Source of the DNA: Clostridia bacterium
Lineage (GTDB): Bacteria > Bacillota > Clostridia > Lachnospirales > Lachnospiraceae
DNA: 64,000 nucleotides
Direction of reading: 5' to 3'
NCBI GenBank assembly: GCA_910574475.1
Contig: CAJTAT010000010.1
Location: forward strand, 1 to 64,000
The translations under genes and the position numbers were made by a program. The notes under the pieces were generated by a model. That model did not search any database. It was given only the letters and a program-made list of their open reading frames with translations, and was not told the origin of the DNA. This document shows positions 35,546-43,064 of this stretch, in pieces (position 1 is the first letter of the stretch; each line of letters begins with the position of its first letter).

Positions 35546-35586
35546 GAAAGCACCAACAGATGCTTCAACTATCTGTCGGTGCTTTC
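35546..35586. terminator. Bidirectional terminator hairpin between feoB and purD
   Basis: GAAAGCACC-a-ACAGAT (35546-35561) pairs with ATCTGT-c-GGTGCTTTC (35571-35586) around a 9-nt loop, giving 15 bp with one mismatch. It lies between the converging ends of feoB and purD. T-runs are short on both sides, so termination may rely on stem strength. Confidence 0.75.
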
Positions 35587-35607
35587 TCATAATCAATCAA
35601 ACACTGT

Positions 35608-36879
35608 TTACGCCTCATCAATGGCTTTCCCAATATCACTCCTACAATAAGCCTTTTCAAAGTCAACTAATTTGACTGCTTCATACGCATTAGCCCTGGC
35701 TGCCTTTAAGTCCTTTCCTGTGGCAGTCACACCAAGGACGCGTCCGCCATTCGTCACGATTCCATCTTCCGTCCTCTTTGTGCCTGCATGGAATACATAG
35801 CATCCCTCTTTGCCCTTGAAATTCTCCAGGCCGTGAATGGAATAGCCCTTTCCGTAAGACACAGGATAACCTCCAGAGGCCAATACTACACAGACTGCTG
35901 CATTATCTTCAAACTCAAGATCGATCTGATCAAGCGTTCCATCAATACAAGCTTCGAACACATCCACAATGTCGTTCTTCATTCTGGGTAGTACGACCTG
36001 AGCCTCTGGGTCTCCAAATCTTGCATTGTACTCCAAAACCCTAGGCCCCTGCTCTGTCAGCATAAGACCAAAGAAAATCACACCTTTAAACTCTCTGCCT
36101 TCCTTTGCCATAGCGTCCACGGTAGCCTGGTAAATGTATTTCTTACAAAATTCATCCACCTCCGGGGTATAGAATGGGCTGGGAGAAAAGGTTCCCATAC
36201 CTCCTGTATTCAAACCCTCATCTCCATCCAGAGCTCTCTTGTGATCCTGGGCTGAAGTCATACAACGGATGGTTTTTCCATCCACGAAACTTAAGACAGA
36301 GACCTCCCGTCCTGTCATAAACTCCTCAATCACCATATGATTTCCAGAGGATCCAAATTGCTTGTCCACCATAATAGTCTTGACGCCTTCTTTTGCTTCC
36401 TCCAGGGTATTACAGATGAGGACTCCTTTGCCAAGGGCCAGTCCGTCAGCTTTGAGCACAATCGGAAAGTGAGCCGTTTCCAAATAGGCAAGGGCCTCCT
36501 TAGGGTCGTCGAAATTCTCATAAGCGGCTGTGGGTATTCCATATTTTTTCATCAAATCTTTAGCAAATGTTTTGGATCCTTCCAAAATAGCCGCATTTCT
36601 CTGGGGTCCAAAGATACGCAGGCCTTCACGCTCAAAGACGTCCACGATACCGCCCACCAGCGGGTCGTCCATTCCCACCACCGTCAGGGCAATAGAATTT
36701 TCCATGGCAAACTCTGCCAATTTTTCAAACTCCATGGCATCAATGGGTACACACTCTGCATATTCTTCAATCCCGGCATTGCCAGGTGCACAGTAAATCT
36801 TATCCACTTTTGGACTTTGAGCAATCTTCCATGCAATGGCATGCTCCCGTCCCCCTGAACCTACAATCAAAACTCTCAT
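35608..36879 (-). CDS. purD: Phosphoribosylamine-glycine ligase
   Basis: 423 residues, the usual length. The N-terminal VLIVGSGGREHAIAWKIAQS, the ATP-grasp core (FPIVLKADGLALGKGV; EFMTGREVSVLSFVDG) and the LEYNARFGDPEAQVVLPR segment identify GAR synthetase, which joins glycine to phosphoribosylamine in purine biosynthesis. Its ATG overlaps the purN stop region by 4 bp. It is the last gene of the purE-M-N-D unit. Confidence 0.95.
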   Translation of the reverse strand: MRVLIVGSGGREHAIAWKIAQSPKVDKIYCAPGNAGIEEYAECVPIDAMEFEKLAEFAMENSIALTVVGMDDPLVGGIVDVFEREGLRIFGPQRNAAILEGSKTFAKDLMKKYGIPTAAYENFDDPKEALAYLETAHFPIVLKADGLALGKGVLICNTLEEAKEGVKTIMVDKQFGSSGNHMVIEEFMTGREVSVLSFVDGKTIRCMTSAQDHKRALDGDEGLNTGGMGTFSPSPFYTPEVDEFCKKYIYQATVDAMAKEGREFKGVIFFGLMLTEQGPRVLEYNARFGDPEAQVVLPRMKNDIVDVFEACIDGTLDQIDLEFEDNAAVCVVLASGGYPVSYGKGYSIHGLENFKGKEGCYVFHAGTKRTEDGIVTNGGRVLGVTATGKDLKAARANAYEAVKLVDFEKAYCRSDIGKAIDEA

Positions 36880-37484
36880 CTATTTTCTCCTTTATAAGTA
36901 CCGCTGGCAATCATATCAATGGCCTTGGGCAAAAGAATCCACTCTGCTTCTTCCATTACCCGCTGCTGAAGGATCTCAGGTGTATCTCCCTCCCTGACTT
37001 CCACAGCCTTCTGTAAAAGAATCGGGCCAGTGTCAGTTCCTTCATCTACAAAATGTACCGTGGCTCCCGTCACCTTTACTCCGCGCTTTAAAGCTTCCTC
37101 ATGAACTTTCAGTCCATAATATCCAGTCCCGCAAAAGGCTGGGATCAGAGACGGATGAATATTGATCATACGCCCTTTATACTCTCTGATAATCGTTTCT
37201 GGAATCACTACCAGGCAGCCTGCCAGTACAACCAGATCTGCTTTGCTGTCTTTTAAGGCCTGTAACAATGCTTCATGAAATTCCTCTCTCGTCCCATACT
37301 GTCTTGGAGACACACAGACCGAGGGAACTCCATGCTTTTTCGCCCGTTCCAGTGCAAATGCATGAGGATTATTGCTGATCACAGTCACAATCTTTGTATT
37401 TCTGATTGTCCCCTTGTCTATTGCATCCAGAATTGCCTGAAGGTTTGTTCCGCCTCCTGACACCATCACTGCCACTTTCAGCAT
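36876..37484 (-). CDS. purN: Phosphoribosylglycinamide formyltransferase
   Basis: 202 residues. [17 protein letters not shown] at residues 7-23, the catalytic region [11 protein letters not shown] (about 107-117) and [18 protein letters not shown] are those of folate-dependent GAR transformylase. It formylates GAR with 10-formyl-tetrahydrofolate. It overlaps purM by 7 bp and purD by 4 bp, so the three genes are translationally coupled. Confidence 0.95.
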   Translation of the reverse strand: MLKVAVMVSGGGTNLQAILDAIDKGTIRNTKIVTVISNNPHAFALERAKKHGVPSVCVSPRQYGTREEFHEALLQALKDSKADLVVLAGCLVVIPETIIREYKGRMINIHPSLIPAFCGTGYYGLKVHEEALKRGVKVTGATVHFVDEGTDTGPILLQKAVEVREGDTPEILQQRVMEEAEWILLPKAIDMIASGTYKGENR

Positions 37485-38503
37485 AATGTCACTCCTTTAT
37501 CACCAGCCTTTATCTCACCCAGGATATAAGGAACCTCACCTGCTTCGCGGGCAGCCTCCATACATTTGTCTACCTCTTTTTCATCTACTGCCATCACCAT
37601 ACCGATACCCATATTAAAGGTATTGTACATCATCTGCGCTTCGATTCTTCCGTCCTCTGCCAGCATGCGGAAGATAGGCGGTACCTGATAGCTGTCTTTT
37701 TTCACCATAGCGTGAGCGTTGTCAGGAAGCATCCTGGGAATATTTTCGTAGAAGCCTCCCCCTGTGATATGACTGCATCCCTTGACTGTGACACCTGCCC
37801 CTTTCACAGCACTCAGAGCCTTCACATAAATCTTTGTGGGCTCAATCAAGGTCTCCCCTAAAGTTCTCCCAAGGCTCTCAAAATATGTATTCAAATATGC
37901 TTCCTTCATAGGAAATACTTTGCGAACCAAAGAAAAGCCATTGCTGTGCACCCCAGAGGAAGCAAGTCCAACCAGCACGTCACCCGGCCTGATGTCTGAC
38001 CCTGAAATCAGATTCTTTTCATCCACAACACCTACGGCAAATCCCGCCAGATCATACTCATCAACTGGATAGAAGCCTGGCATTTCAGCAGTCTCACCGC
38101 CAATGAGTGCAGCTCCTGACTGCTTGCAGCCCTCTGCCACCCCACTTACAATGGTTGCTATCTTTTCTGGAATATTCTTTCCACAGGCAATGTAATCCAG
38201 GAAAAATAATGGCTCTCCGCCTGCACAGGCGATATCATTCACGCACATGGCCACACAGTCAATACCCACTGTGTCATGCTTGTCCATCAAAAAAGCTAAT
38301 TTCAGCTTTGTCCCTACACCATCTGTTCCAGATACCAATGTAGGCTTTTCCATGTTCTTAAAGGCTTCCATAGAGAATGCTCCTGAAAATCCGCCAATCC
38401 CAGTCAAGACCTCTGGACGCATAGTCTGTCTTACATGTTCCTTCATCAGTTCTACTGATTTGTATCCTGCTTCAATGTCTACACCTGCATGTTTGTAATC
38501 CAT
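37478..38503 (-). CDS. purM: Phosphoribosylformylglycinamidine cyclo-ligase
   Basis: 341 residues. Features of AIR synthetase: [20 protein letters not shown] at the N-terminus, [14 protein letters not shown] (residues 58-71), the [14 protein letters not shown] segment and [15 protein letters not shown]. It closes the imidazole ring in purine synthesis using ATP. It lies 22 bp after purE. The purF, purL, purC and purH genes are not in this window. Confidence 0.95.
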   Translation of the reverse strand: MDYKHAGVDIEAGYKSVELMKEHVRQTMRPEVLTGIGGFSGAFSMEAFKNMEKPTLVSGTDGVGTKLKLAFLMDKHDTVGIDCVAMCVNDIACAGGEPLFFLDYIACGKNIPEKIATIVSGVAEGCKQSGAALIGGETAEMPGFYPVDEYDLAGFAVGVVDEKNLISGSDIRPGDVLVGLASSGVHSNGFSLVRKVFPMKEAYLNTYFESLGRTLGETLIEPTKIYVKALSAVKGAGVTVKGCSHITGGGFYENIPRMLPDNAHAMVKKDSYQVPPIFRMLAEDGRIEAQMMYNTFNMGIGMVMAVDEKEVDKCMEAAREAGEVPYILGEIKAGDKGVTLC

Positions 38504-38525
38504 TCTTCCATTCCCTCCTGAAGGA

Positions 38526-39026
38526 TTAATAATTTTTATATCCTACTTCTGCCAAACGCTCTGCCTTTTTCTCTACTTGCTCCTTCAGACCCTTAGAGTA
38601 AGCCTTCAGCCGCTCCAAGAGCTCTGAATCAGAAGTTGCCAGAATCTTAGCTGCCAAAAGTCCTGCATTGGCGCCCCCGTTGATAGCTACTGTGGCCACA
38701 GGAATCCCGGAAGGCATCTGTACGATGGAATAGAGTGAATCCCTGCCTCCCAGTGAGGTCGTATGCATGGGAATTCCAATGACAGGCATGGGGAAGATCG
38801 CCGCACACATACCCGGAAGATGGGCAGCCATACCGGCCCCTGCAATAATGACCTTAAATCCCTTTGATTCTGCTGTCTTCGCATACTCAAAAAACACATC
38901 CGGCTCCCTGTGAGCAGAAATAATTGTCATCTCATAATCCACACCCAACTGCTCTAAAATATCAGCCGCTTTGCTCATTACTGGCAGATCTGAATCACTG
39001 CCCATTACAATACCTACTTTTGCCAT
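38526..39026 (-). CDS. purE: N5-carboxyaminoimidazole ribonucleotide mutase
   Basis: 166 residues. [14 protein letters not shown] at residues 3-16, the [13 protein letters not shown] active-site region (about 38-50) and [20 protein letters not shown] are class I PurE motifs. It moves the carboxyl group of N5-CAIR to form CAIR. AGGAGG precedes the ATG. A strong promoter lies just upstream (39054-39082), so it leads the purE-M-N-D unit. The leader is only about 20-25 nt, which leaves no space for a purine riboswitch. Confidence 0.95.
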   Translation of the reverse strand: MAKVGIVMGSDSDLPVMSKAADILEQLGVDYEMTIISAHREPDVFFEYAKTAESKGFKVIIAGAGMAAHLPGMCAAIFPMPVIGIPMHTTSLGGRDSLYSIVQMPSGIPVATVAINGGANAGLLAAKILATSDSELLERLKAYSKGLKEQVEKKAERLAEVGYKNY

Positions 39027-39053
39027 TTCATAATCCTCCTGTTTATAAAATAA

Positions 39054-39082
39054 AGTGTACTAGTTCTCCGATCCCTTGTCAA
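39054..39082 (-). promoter_or_regulatory. Sigma-A promoter of purE-M-N-D
   Basis: On the minus strand TTGACA (39077-39082), a 17-bp spacer and TACACT (39054-39059). It sits between the end of the aminopeptidase gene and purE and makes the purine genes a separate transcription unit. Confidence 0.75.
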
Positions 39083-39095
39083 CATCCAATCGTTC

Positions 39096-41171
39096 TCATA
39101 GTCCGTTAAAAGGCACATTCAATTCTTCTGTCCCAGGAAGAACAAAGCGTCCTTTTTCAATGATGGAACACTCACTTCCATCTGGCCTTATGACACGAAT
39201 ACTGTCCAGCTCATCATAGGGAATGGTGATGTCTGTGTGACAGTTAAAATAAGCCTTGGAAGCATCTTCTCTGCGGAGAATTGAACACTCATTATCTTTT
39301 GCTATCATCCTTTTCCCATCAGGATTATAGGTGGGAGTGTCCTCTGACCAAGAAAAACAAGTGTCTCCCACAGCGAAATGAGGGCCCATTTTCTCTGCAA
39401 TTAAAATGGGCAATTTTGCACTGATATCATATTTTTTCGCCATCACATAAGCTGTTGTATTGGTTCCAATTGCAAATTCTCCCATAGGAAGAGTCTCATG
39501 GTTAAACAACACATGCTTTCTGATATACGTTTGATTTTCCTCTTCCTTCTCAAAATTCTTACAAGTGTAGGAAACTATCTTTCCATCTAAAAATTCCAGC
39601 TTCAGATCCAGATATTTCAATTCATTCAGATAGACCTGGGTCACATGGAGGATCCCCTTTGTCCCTGCCAGTCGGGGAGAAGTAAAGACCTCGCCCACGG
39701 GAATATTGACATCCGCCACACAGTTTTCAAAGACAGTCTCCTTCTCAGGGTGTTTTCTCTGTGTAAGCTGCACAATCAAATCTGTCTCATTGGCGCCAGC
39801 CCCTTTAATAGATACAGCTTCGCCTTCATCCAGAACGTCAATGATCTTTTGCTGTATTTTCTGATATAGTTTGTAATCCAATGTATTGATTTTTACCGTT
39901 TCCTCGAAAATCTCAGGGAATTTTTCTCCTATTTCAGGAATGGGGTAGGCAATGATAGTAAAGCTCCTCTCATCACCAGGAATATATTCATTGACTATCT
40001 GGCTGGCCTCACTGTTATAAAATACACTCAGATCTCTCTGCTTCTCACTGAAAGCACATGCCTTTGAGCAATTCTTTGGAAGAAATGGAAGCTCTCCAAA
40101 AATCTCCATCACTGCTGGCCCCGCATGGGCAGCTGCCAGTTCCTTATAAGACTCATAAGCAGAGCGCAGCACAGAAAGTCTTCGTTCCACTAGCCGCCTG
40201 TCCAAATAGAGTGCAGAATCCTCCTTGTGGTCATAGATCTCCTGCTTGTTTGGAGATGTGCTGGCAAATCCGGGATTTCCCTGGGGCCTGCGGTTAATAC
40301 TGTGTCTGGCCTCCCGGTAGAGAATACTTTCCAGACCCATTTTCTCAAACTGAGCAATGGCTGCTTTTACAATGCGTTCAAAGCCAAGAAAATATCGGAT
40401 ATTCACCGTCCTCTTTTTACTCAGATCGATCCCTGCATTGACAAAACCCATTCGGTATCCTTCTGTAAAGGTAGACGCCATGGCGTCAATTTTATCCTGG
40501 GGCATCCCTGCCAAAAACCTGCTGATCTCCTGCTCATTTTCTGTTATATATTCTCCAAACTGATACAGGTACCGGACGTCCCCCAAATCTGCATTACAAA
40601 TGATATCTCTTGCAAAAGAAAGGCTAGGATCAAGCTGTTCCCGAATCCGATCTGGAATAAACACATCACAGTAGTCGCTGACATACCAGTAGATCACCTC
40701 ACGCAATTTCTGGTAATCTGGTGTCTCCTCCTCAAAGGCATTGTAAATCTCTATAAAAAGTTCCGTTACTATAGTAATATCTGTCAGCCTCTGCTCGTAA
40801 GCCCAGGCAATCATCCCTCGAATCTCTGTATACAGAAAGCTTAAGATCTGACCGTATCCTTCTCCCAGGCGCCTTACAGCCACTGCAGGATTTGCGTAGC
40901 TCGCCTCATAGGCATCTCCAACAATATCACTATATAGATTATGGTTTAACTTCTTAAGTTCCTCCAGGGAGGCATTTTCCCACTGTCCTTCCTTAAGCTC
41001 CCCGGCCAATTTTTCTATTCCCATGATAAAATCTGCAATATGTTGAAAATAATCATAAAAGGGAGCAGCTACAGACGTCTCTTCTTTCATCGCCCGTACC
41101 CGCTCCATGCATAGCTCATACCTCTCGCGAACCTCTTCATTTTCTGTCGCCCAGAATTCCTTTTGCTCCAT
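39096..41171 (-). CDS. M29-type aminopeptidase with long N-terminal extension
   Basis: 691 residues from the ATG at 41169-41171, preceded by AGGAGG; further upstream in-frame sequence overlaps the neighbouring gene. The C-terminal ~370 residues resemble the M29 family of metallo-aminopeptidases: a GAGANETDLIVQL segment, the VPIG-type stretch NIPVGEVFTSPR with a metal-binding glutamate, HETLPMGEFAIGTN, EKMGPHFAVGDTC and a late NCHTDITIPY. The first ~320 residues are helical, lack a signal peptide and match nothing I can name. M29 members are usually near 400 residues, so this is an enlarged form. It probably removes N-terminal residues from peptides in the cytoplasm. Confidence 0.78.
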   Translation of the reverse strand: MEQKEFWATENEEVRERYELCMERVRAMKEETSVAAPFYDYFQHIADFIMGIEKLAGELKEGQWENASLEELKKLNHNLYSDIVGDAYEASYANPAVAVRRLGEGYGQILSFLYTEIRGMIAWAYEQRLTDITIVTELFIEIYNAFEEETPDYQKLREVIYWYVSDYCDVFIPDRIREQLDPSLSFARDIICNADLGDVRYLYQFGEYITENEQEISRFLAGMPQDKIDAMASTFTEGYRMGFVNAGIDLSKKRTVNIRYFLGFERIVKAAIAQFEKMGLESILYREARHSINRRPQGNPGFASTSPNKQEIYDHKEDSALYLDRRLVERRLSVLRSAYESYKELAAAHAGPAVMEIFGELPFLPKNCSKACAFSEKQRDLSVFYNSEASQIVNEYIPGDERSFTIIAYPIPEIGEKFPEIFEETVKINTLDYKLYQKIQQKIIDVLDEGEAVSIKGAGANETDLIVQLTQRKHPEKETVFENCVADVNIPVGEVFTSPRLAGTKGILHVTQVYLNELKYLDLKLEFLDGKIVSYTCKNFEKEEENQTYIRKHVLFNHETLPMGEFAIGTNTTAYVMAKKYDISAKLPILIAEKMGPHFAVGDTCFSWSEDTPTYNPDGKRMIAKDNECSILRREDASKAYFNCHTDITIPYDELDSIRVIRPDGSECSIIEKGRFVLPGTEELNVPFNGL

Positions 41172-41209
41172 TCTTCCCTCCTGTGTCATCCCTCGATCAA
41201 AGATTATTT

Positions 41210-41521
41210 TTACATTCCCACCACAAAAATCAGAACCCAAAGAATAAAAAGTAAGCCATTCAGCAACAGACCAACCTGAGAAAATAAATAATAGGCATCC
41301 TCCTGGTGAAAGCCCTGTAAAGCCAGAAAAAATCCCACTGCTGCTGTCAGCATGGAGAGAAGCCCTAAAAGTCCTGTCACGCTGCCAGCGTTGCCTGACA
41401 TCTGATATGCCATCCAAATGCCAACGCTCAAAAGAATCAAGGATACAATCCCCATGACAGTAGAAAAAATTCCCAGCTTTGTGTGCTTTTTATCCGTGAA
41501 TTTATAAGCTCTTCTTGCCAT
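41210..41521 (-). CDS. Small membrane protein, DUF6142-like
   Basis: 103 residues with three to four hydrophobic helices after a basic, soluble N-terminus (MARRAYKFTDKKHTKLG). It resembles small uncharacterised DUF6142-type membrane proteins of Clostridia. It lies 3 bp after the VanZ-like gene and 38 bp before the aminopeptidase. No catalytic residues are seen and no function can be assigned. Confidence 0.6.
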   Translation of the reverse strand: MARRAYKFTDKKHTKLGIFSTVMGIVSLILLSVGIWMAYQMSGNAGSVTGLLGLLSMLTAAVGFFLALQGFHQEDAYYLFSQVGLLLNGLLFILWVLIFVVGM

Positions 41522-41524
41522 CCT

Positions 41525-41983
41525 CTACCACTTTTTCCTCCAATGCAGGCGGAGACAGGCAAATATCAAATATCCAATGCATCCACCTACTGTATTTAAC
41601 AGCAAATCGTCCACATCAAAGCACCCTACCCTTAAAATAAGCTGCAGGGTCTCAACCAGCAGACTAAATCCAAAAGACAGGATTGTAACCTGCAAAAAGC
41701 TATGGACCTTCCGAAAGAGAAGAGGAAGTGCGAATCCATAGGGAATAAAGACTGCCACATTACCTGCCAGGTTGACAAACACAGCCGCTGGCCCAAGAAC
41801 GTCACGATACTTGATAAATCGCCAGATCTCCCGAAATAGCACCAGATTGTACTGATAGTCCCGATGCATGGCCGTCCGCCCATAACTCTCTGAAAAAAAC
41901 ATAAAATAGATAAGGCATGCGAGATAAATTGCAAGTAGTACCCGCCCACCCCATCTCAACTTTTTAATTGTATCTTTTTTCAT
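41525..41983 (-). CDS. VanZ family membrane protein
   Basis: 152 residues with four to five helices. The VanZ-like signature runs through NLVLFREIWRFIKYRD (about residues 46-61), NLAGNVAVFIPYGFALPLLF (about 70-89) and the C-terminal GCFDVDDLLLNTVGGCIGY. VanZ domains occur in teicoplanin-resistance VanZ but mostly in uncharacterised membrane proteins of Gram-positive bacteria. It lies 11 bp after a 50-residue membrane peptide gene and 3 bp before a small membrane protein gene, so the three form a compact unit. Confidence 0.83.
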   Translation of the reverse strand: MKKDTIKKLRWGGRVLLAIYLACLIYFMFFSESYGRTAMHRDYQYNLVLFREIWRFIKYRDVLGPAAVFVNLAGNVAVFIPYGFALPLLFRKVHSFLQVTILSFGFSLLVETLQLILRVGCFDVDDLLLNTVGGCIGYLIFACLRLHWRKKW

Positions 41984-41994
41984 TCTAATCTATC

Positions 41995-42147
41995 CTAAAA
42001 CATGAGATCTGACTTGTTCTTCAACAGCCGTCCACCGTTTACAATCGTCAGAATTCCTGTCACAAGCCCTACTGTCAACAAAATAATGCCGATCACAAGA
42101 TTGCCAGCTCCCACCTGCGTCATTGTCTTATATGCTTTCTCGTTCAT
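41995..42147 (-). CDS. Small 50-residue membrane protein
   Basis: A short gene with AGGAGG a few bases before the ATG at 42145-42147 and a stop at 41995-41997. The peptide begins MNEKAYKTMTQVGAGNLVIG, has a hydrophobic helix (about residues 15-37, IILLTVGLVTGILTIV) and ends in a basic, polar tail. It lies directly downstream of the repeat element at 42165-42270 and 11 bp before the VanZ-like gene. No family is recognised. The good ribosome site and tight spacing support translation. Confidence 0.68.
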   Translation of the reverse strand: MNEKAYKTMTQVGAGNLVIGIILLTVGLVTGILTIVNGGRLLKNKSDLMF

Positions 42148-42164
42148 CCGCTCTCCTCCTATTA

Positions 42165-42270
42165 TAAGTTCCACTTCGGCCCTGACAGTACACGGGGATC
42201 TAGAACGAATTTACAGCCGCACTTACTTGCGTCTGTAAATTGTTCTGTGCACTGTCTGGGCCTTCGTTGA
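42165..42270 (-). repeat. Dispersed hairpin element, copy 2
   Basis: Outer arms GGCCCTGACAGT (42178-42189) and ACTGTCTGGGCC (42251-42262) pair with one mismatch. Inside, AATTTACAG and CTGTAAATT pair perfectly and close on a CGCA/TGCG tip. The left side carries the unpaired, conserved GGGGATCTA block. It lies between pyrE and the 50-residue protein, about 10 bp before the latter's ribosome site. Similarity with copy 3 extends into the ribosome site region (ACTTATAATA then GGAGGA). Confidence 0.82.
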
Positions 42271-42282
42271 TTTTAAGTCCTG

Positions 42283-42957
42283 CTACACAACACCATACGT
42301 TTCATAGTATGCATCAATCGCTGCTTTTAATGTATCATCAATAATAATCTTTCCTTTGTAAGGCCGATTATACAAGTGCTTCACCACTTCCGCCATGGTG
42401 ACAATGGCTGTGGTCTCCAGACCATAGGTCTCATGGATCTCCTGAAGAGCACTCTTCTCTCCCTGTCCCCGCTCCATGCGGTCCACGGAGACTACCAAGC
42501 CTATGGGATTCACATTGCCCTGAGCCCGAATAATCGGTAAGGTCTCCTGGATAGAAGTTCCAGCTGTGGTGACGTCCTCAATGATCACAATCCTGTCCCC
42601 GTCTGTCATGGGACTTCCCAGCAAAATCCCCTTATCTCCGTGATCCTTTACTTCTTTACGGTTAGAACAGTAACGGATATCCTTTCCATACAGTTCACTG
42701 ATAGCCATGGTAGCCGCTACTGTCAGAGGAATTCCCTTGTAAGCCGGCCCGAAAAGTACATCAAAATCCAGTCCAAATTTCTCCTCTATGGCTTTTGCAT
42801 AGTACTGTCCCAGTCTCCGAAGCTGACCCCCTGTCCGATAAAAACCCGTGTTCACAAAAAATGGAGTCTTTCTTCCACTCTTTGTCACAAAGTCTCCAAA
42901 TTTCAACACCTGACAATCTATCATAAATTCAATGAATTCCTGCTTGTAGCTTTCCAT
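42283..42957 (-). CDS. pyrE: Orotate phosphoribosyltransferase
   Basis: 224 residues. The PRPP-binding motif VIIEDVTTAGTSIQET (about residues 122-137) and the SGRKTPFFVNTGFYRTG region (27-43) identify PyrE. It attaches ribose-5-phosphate from PRPP to orotate to form OMP. It has its own promoter (42998-43026), so it is probably not simply cotranscribed with pyrD, pyrK and pyrF, from which it is separated by the gene at 43065-44774. Confidence 0.95.
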   Translation of the reverse strand: MESYKQEFIEFMIDCQVLKFGDFVTKSGRKTPFFVNTGFYRTGGQLRRLGQYYAKAIEEKFGLDFDVLFGPAYKGIPLTVAATMAISELYGKDIRYCSNRKEVKDHGDKGILLGSPMTDGDRIVIIEDVTTAGTSIQETLPIIRAQGNVNPIGLVVSVDRMERGQGEKSALQEIHETYGLETTAIVTMAEVVKHLYNRPYKGKIIIDDTLKAAIDAYYETYGVV

Positions 42958-42997
42958 TTTACCTTAGAACCTCCTAGACCACTTCAATATTTTTCCT

Positions 42998-43026
42998 AGT
43001 TTACCATATATATGAGGACTTTTCAA
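42998..43026 (-). promoter_or_regulatory. Sigma-A promoter of pyrE
   Basis: On the minus strand TTGAAA (43021-43026), a 17-bp spacer and TAAACT (42998-43003), about 40 bp before the pyrE start. The leader is too short for a PyrR-type attenuator. Confidence 0.65.
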
Positions 43027-43064
43027 TAAATTTGAGAAATGTTCGATCATGAAAAACTTACCTT

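Noticed and set aside
39027-39095. Purine riboswitch upstream of purE
   Set aside because: The predicted transcript start leaves only about 20-25 nt before the ribosome site, too short for the aptamer.
42958-43064. PyrR-binding attenuator upstream of pyrE
   Set aside because: The leader from the predicted promoter is only about 35 nt and shows no terminator hairpin.
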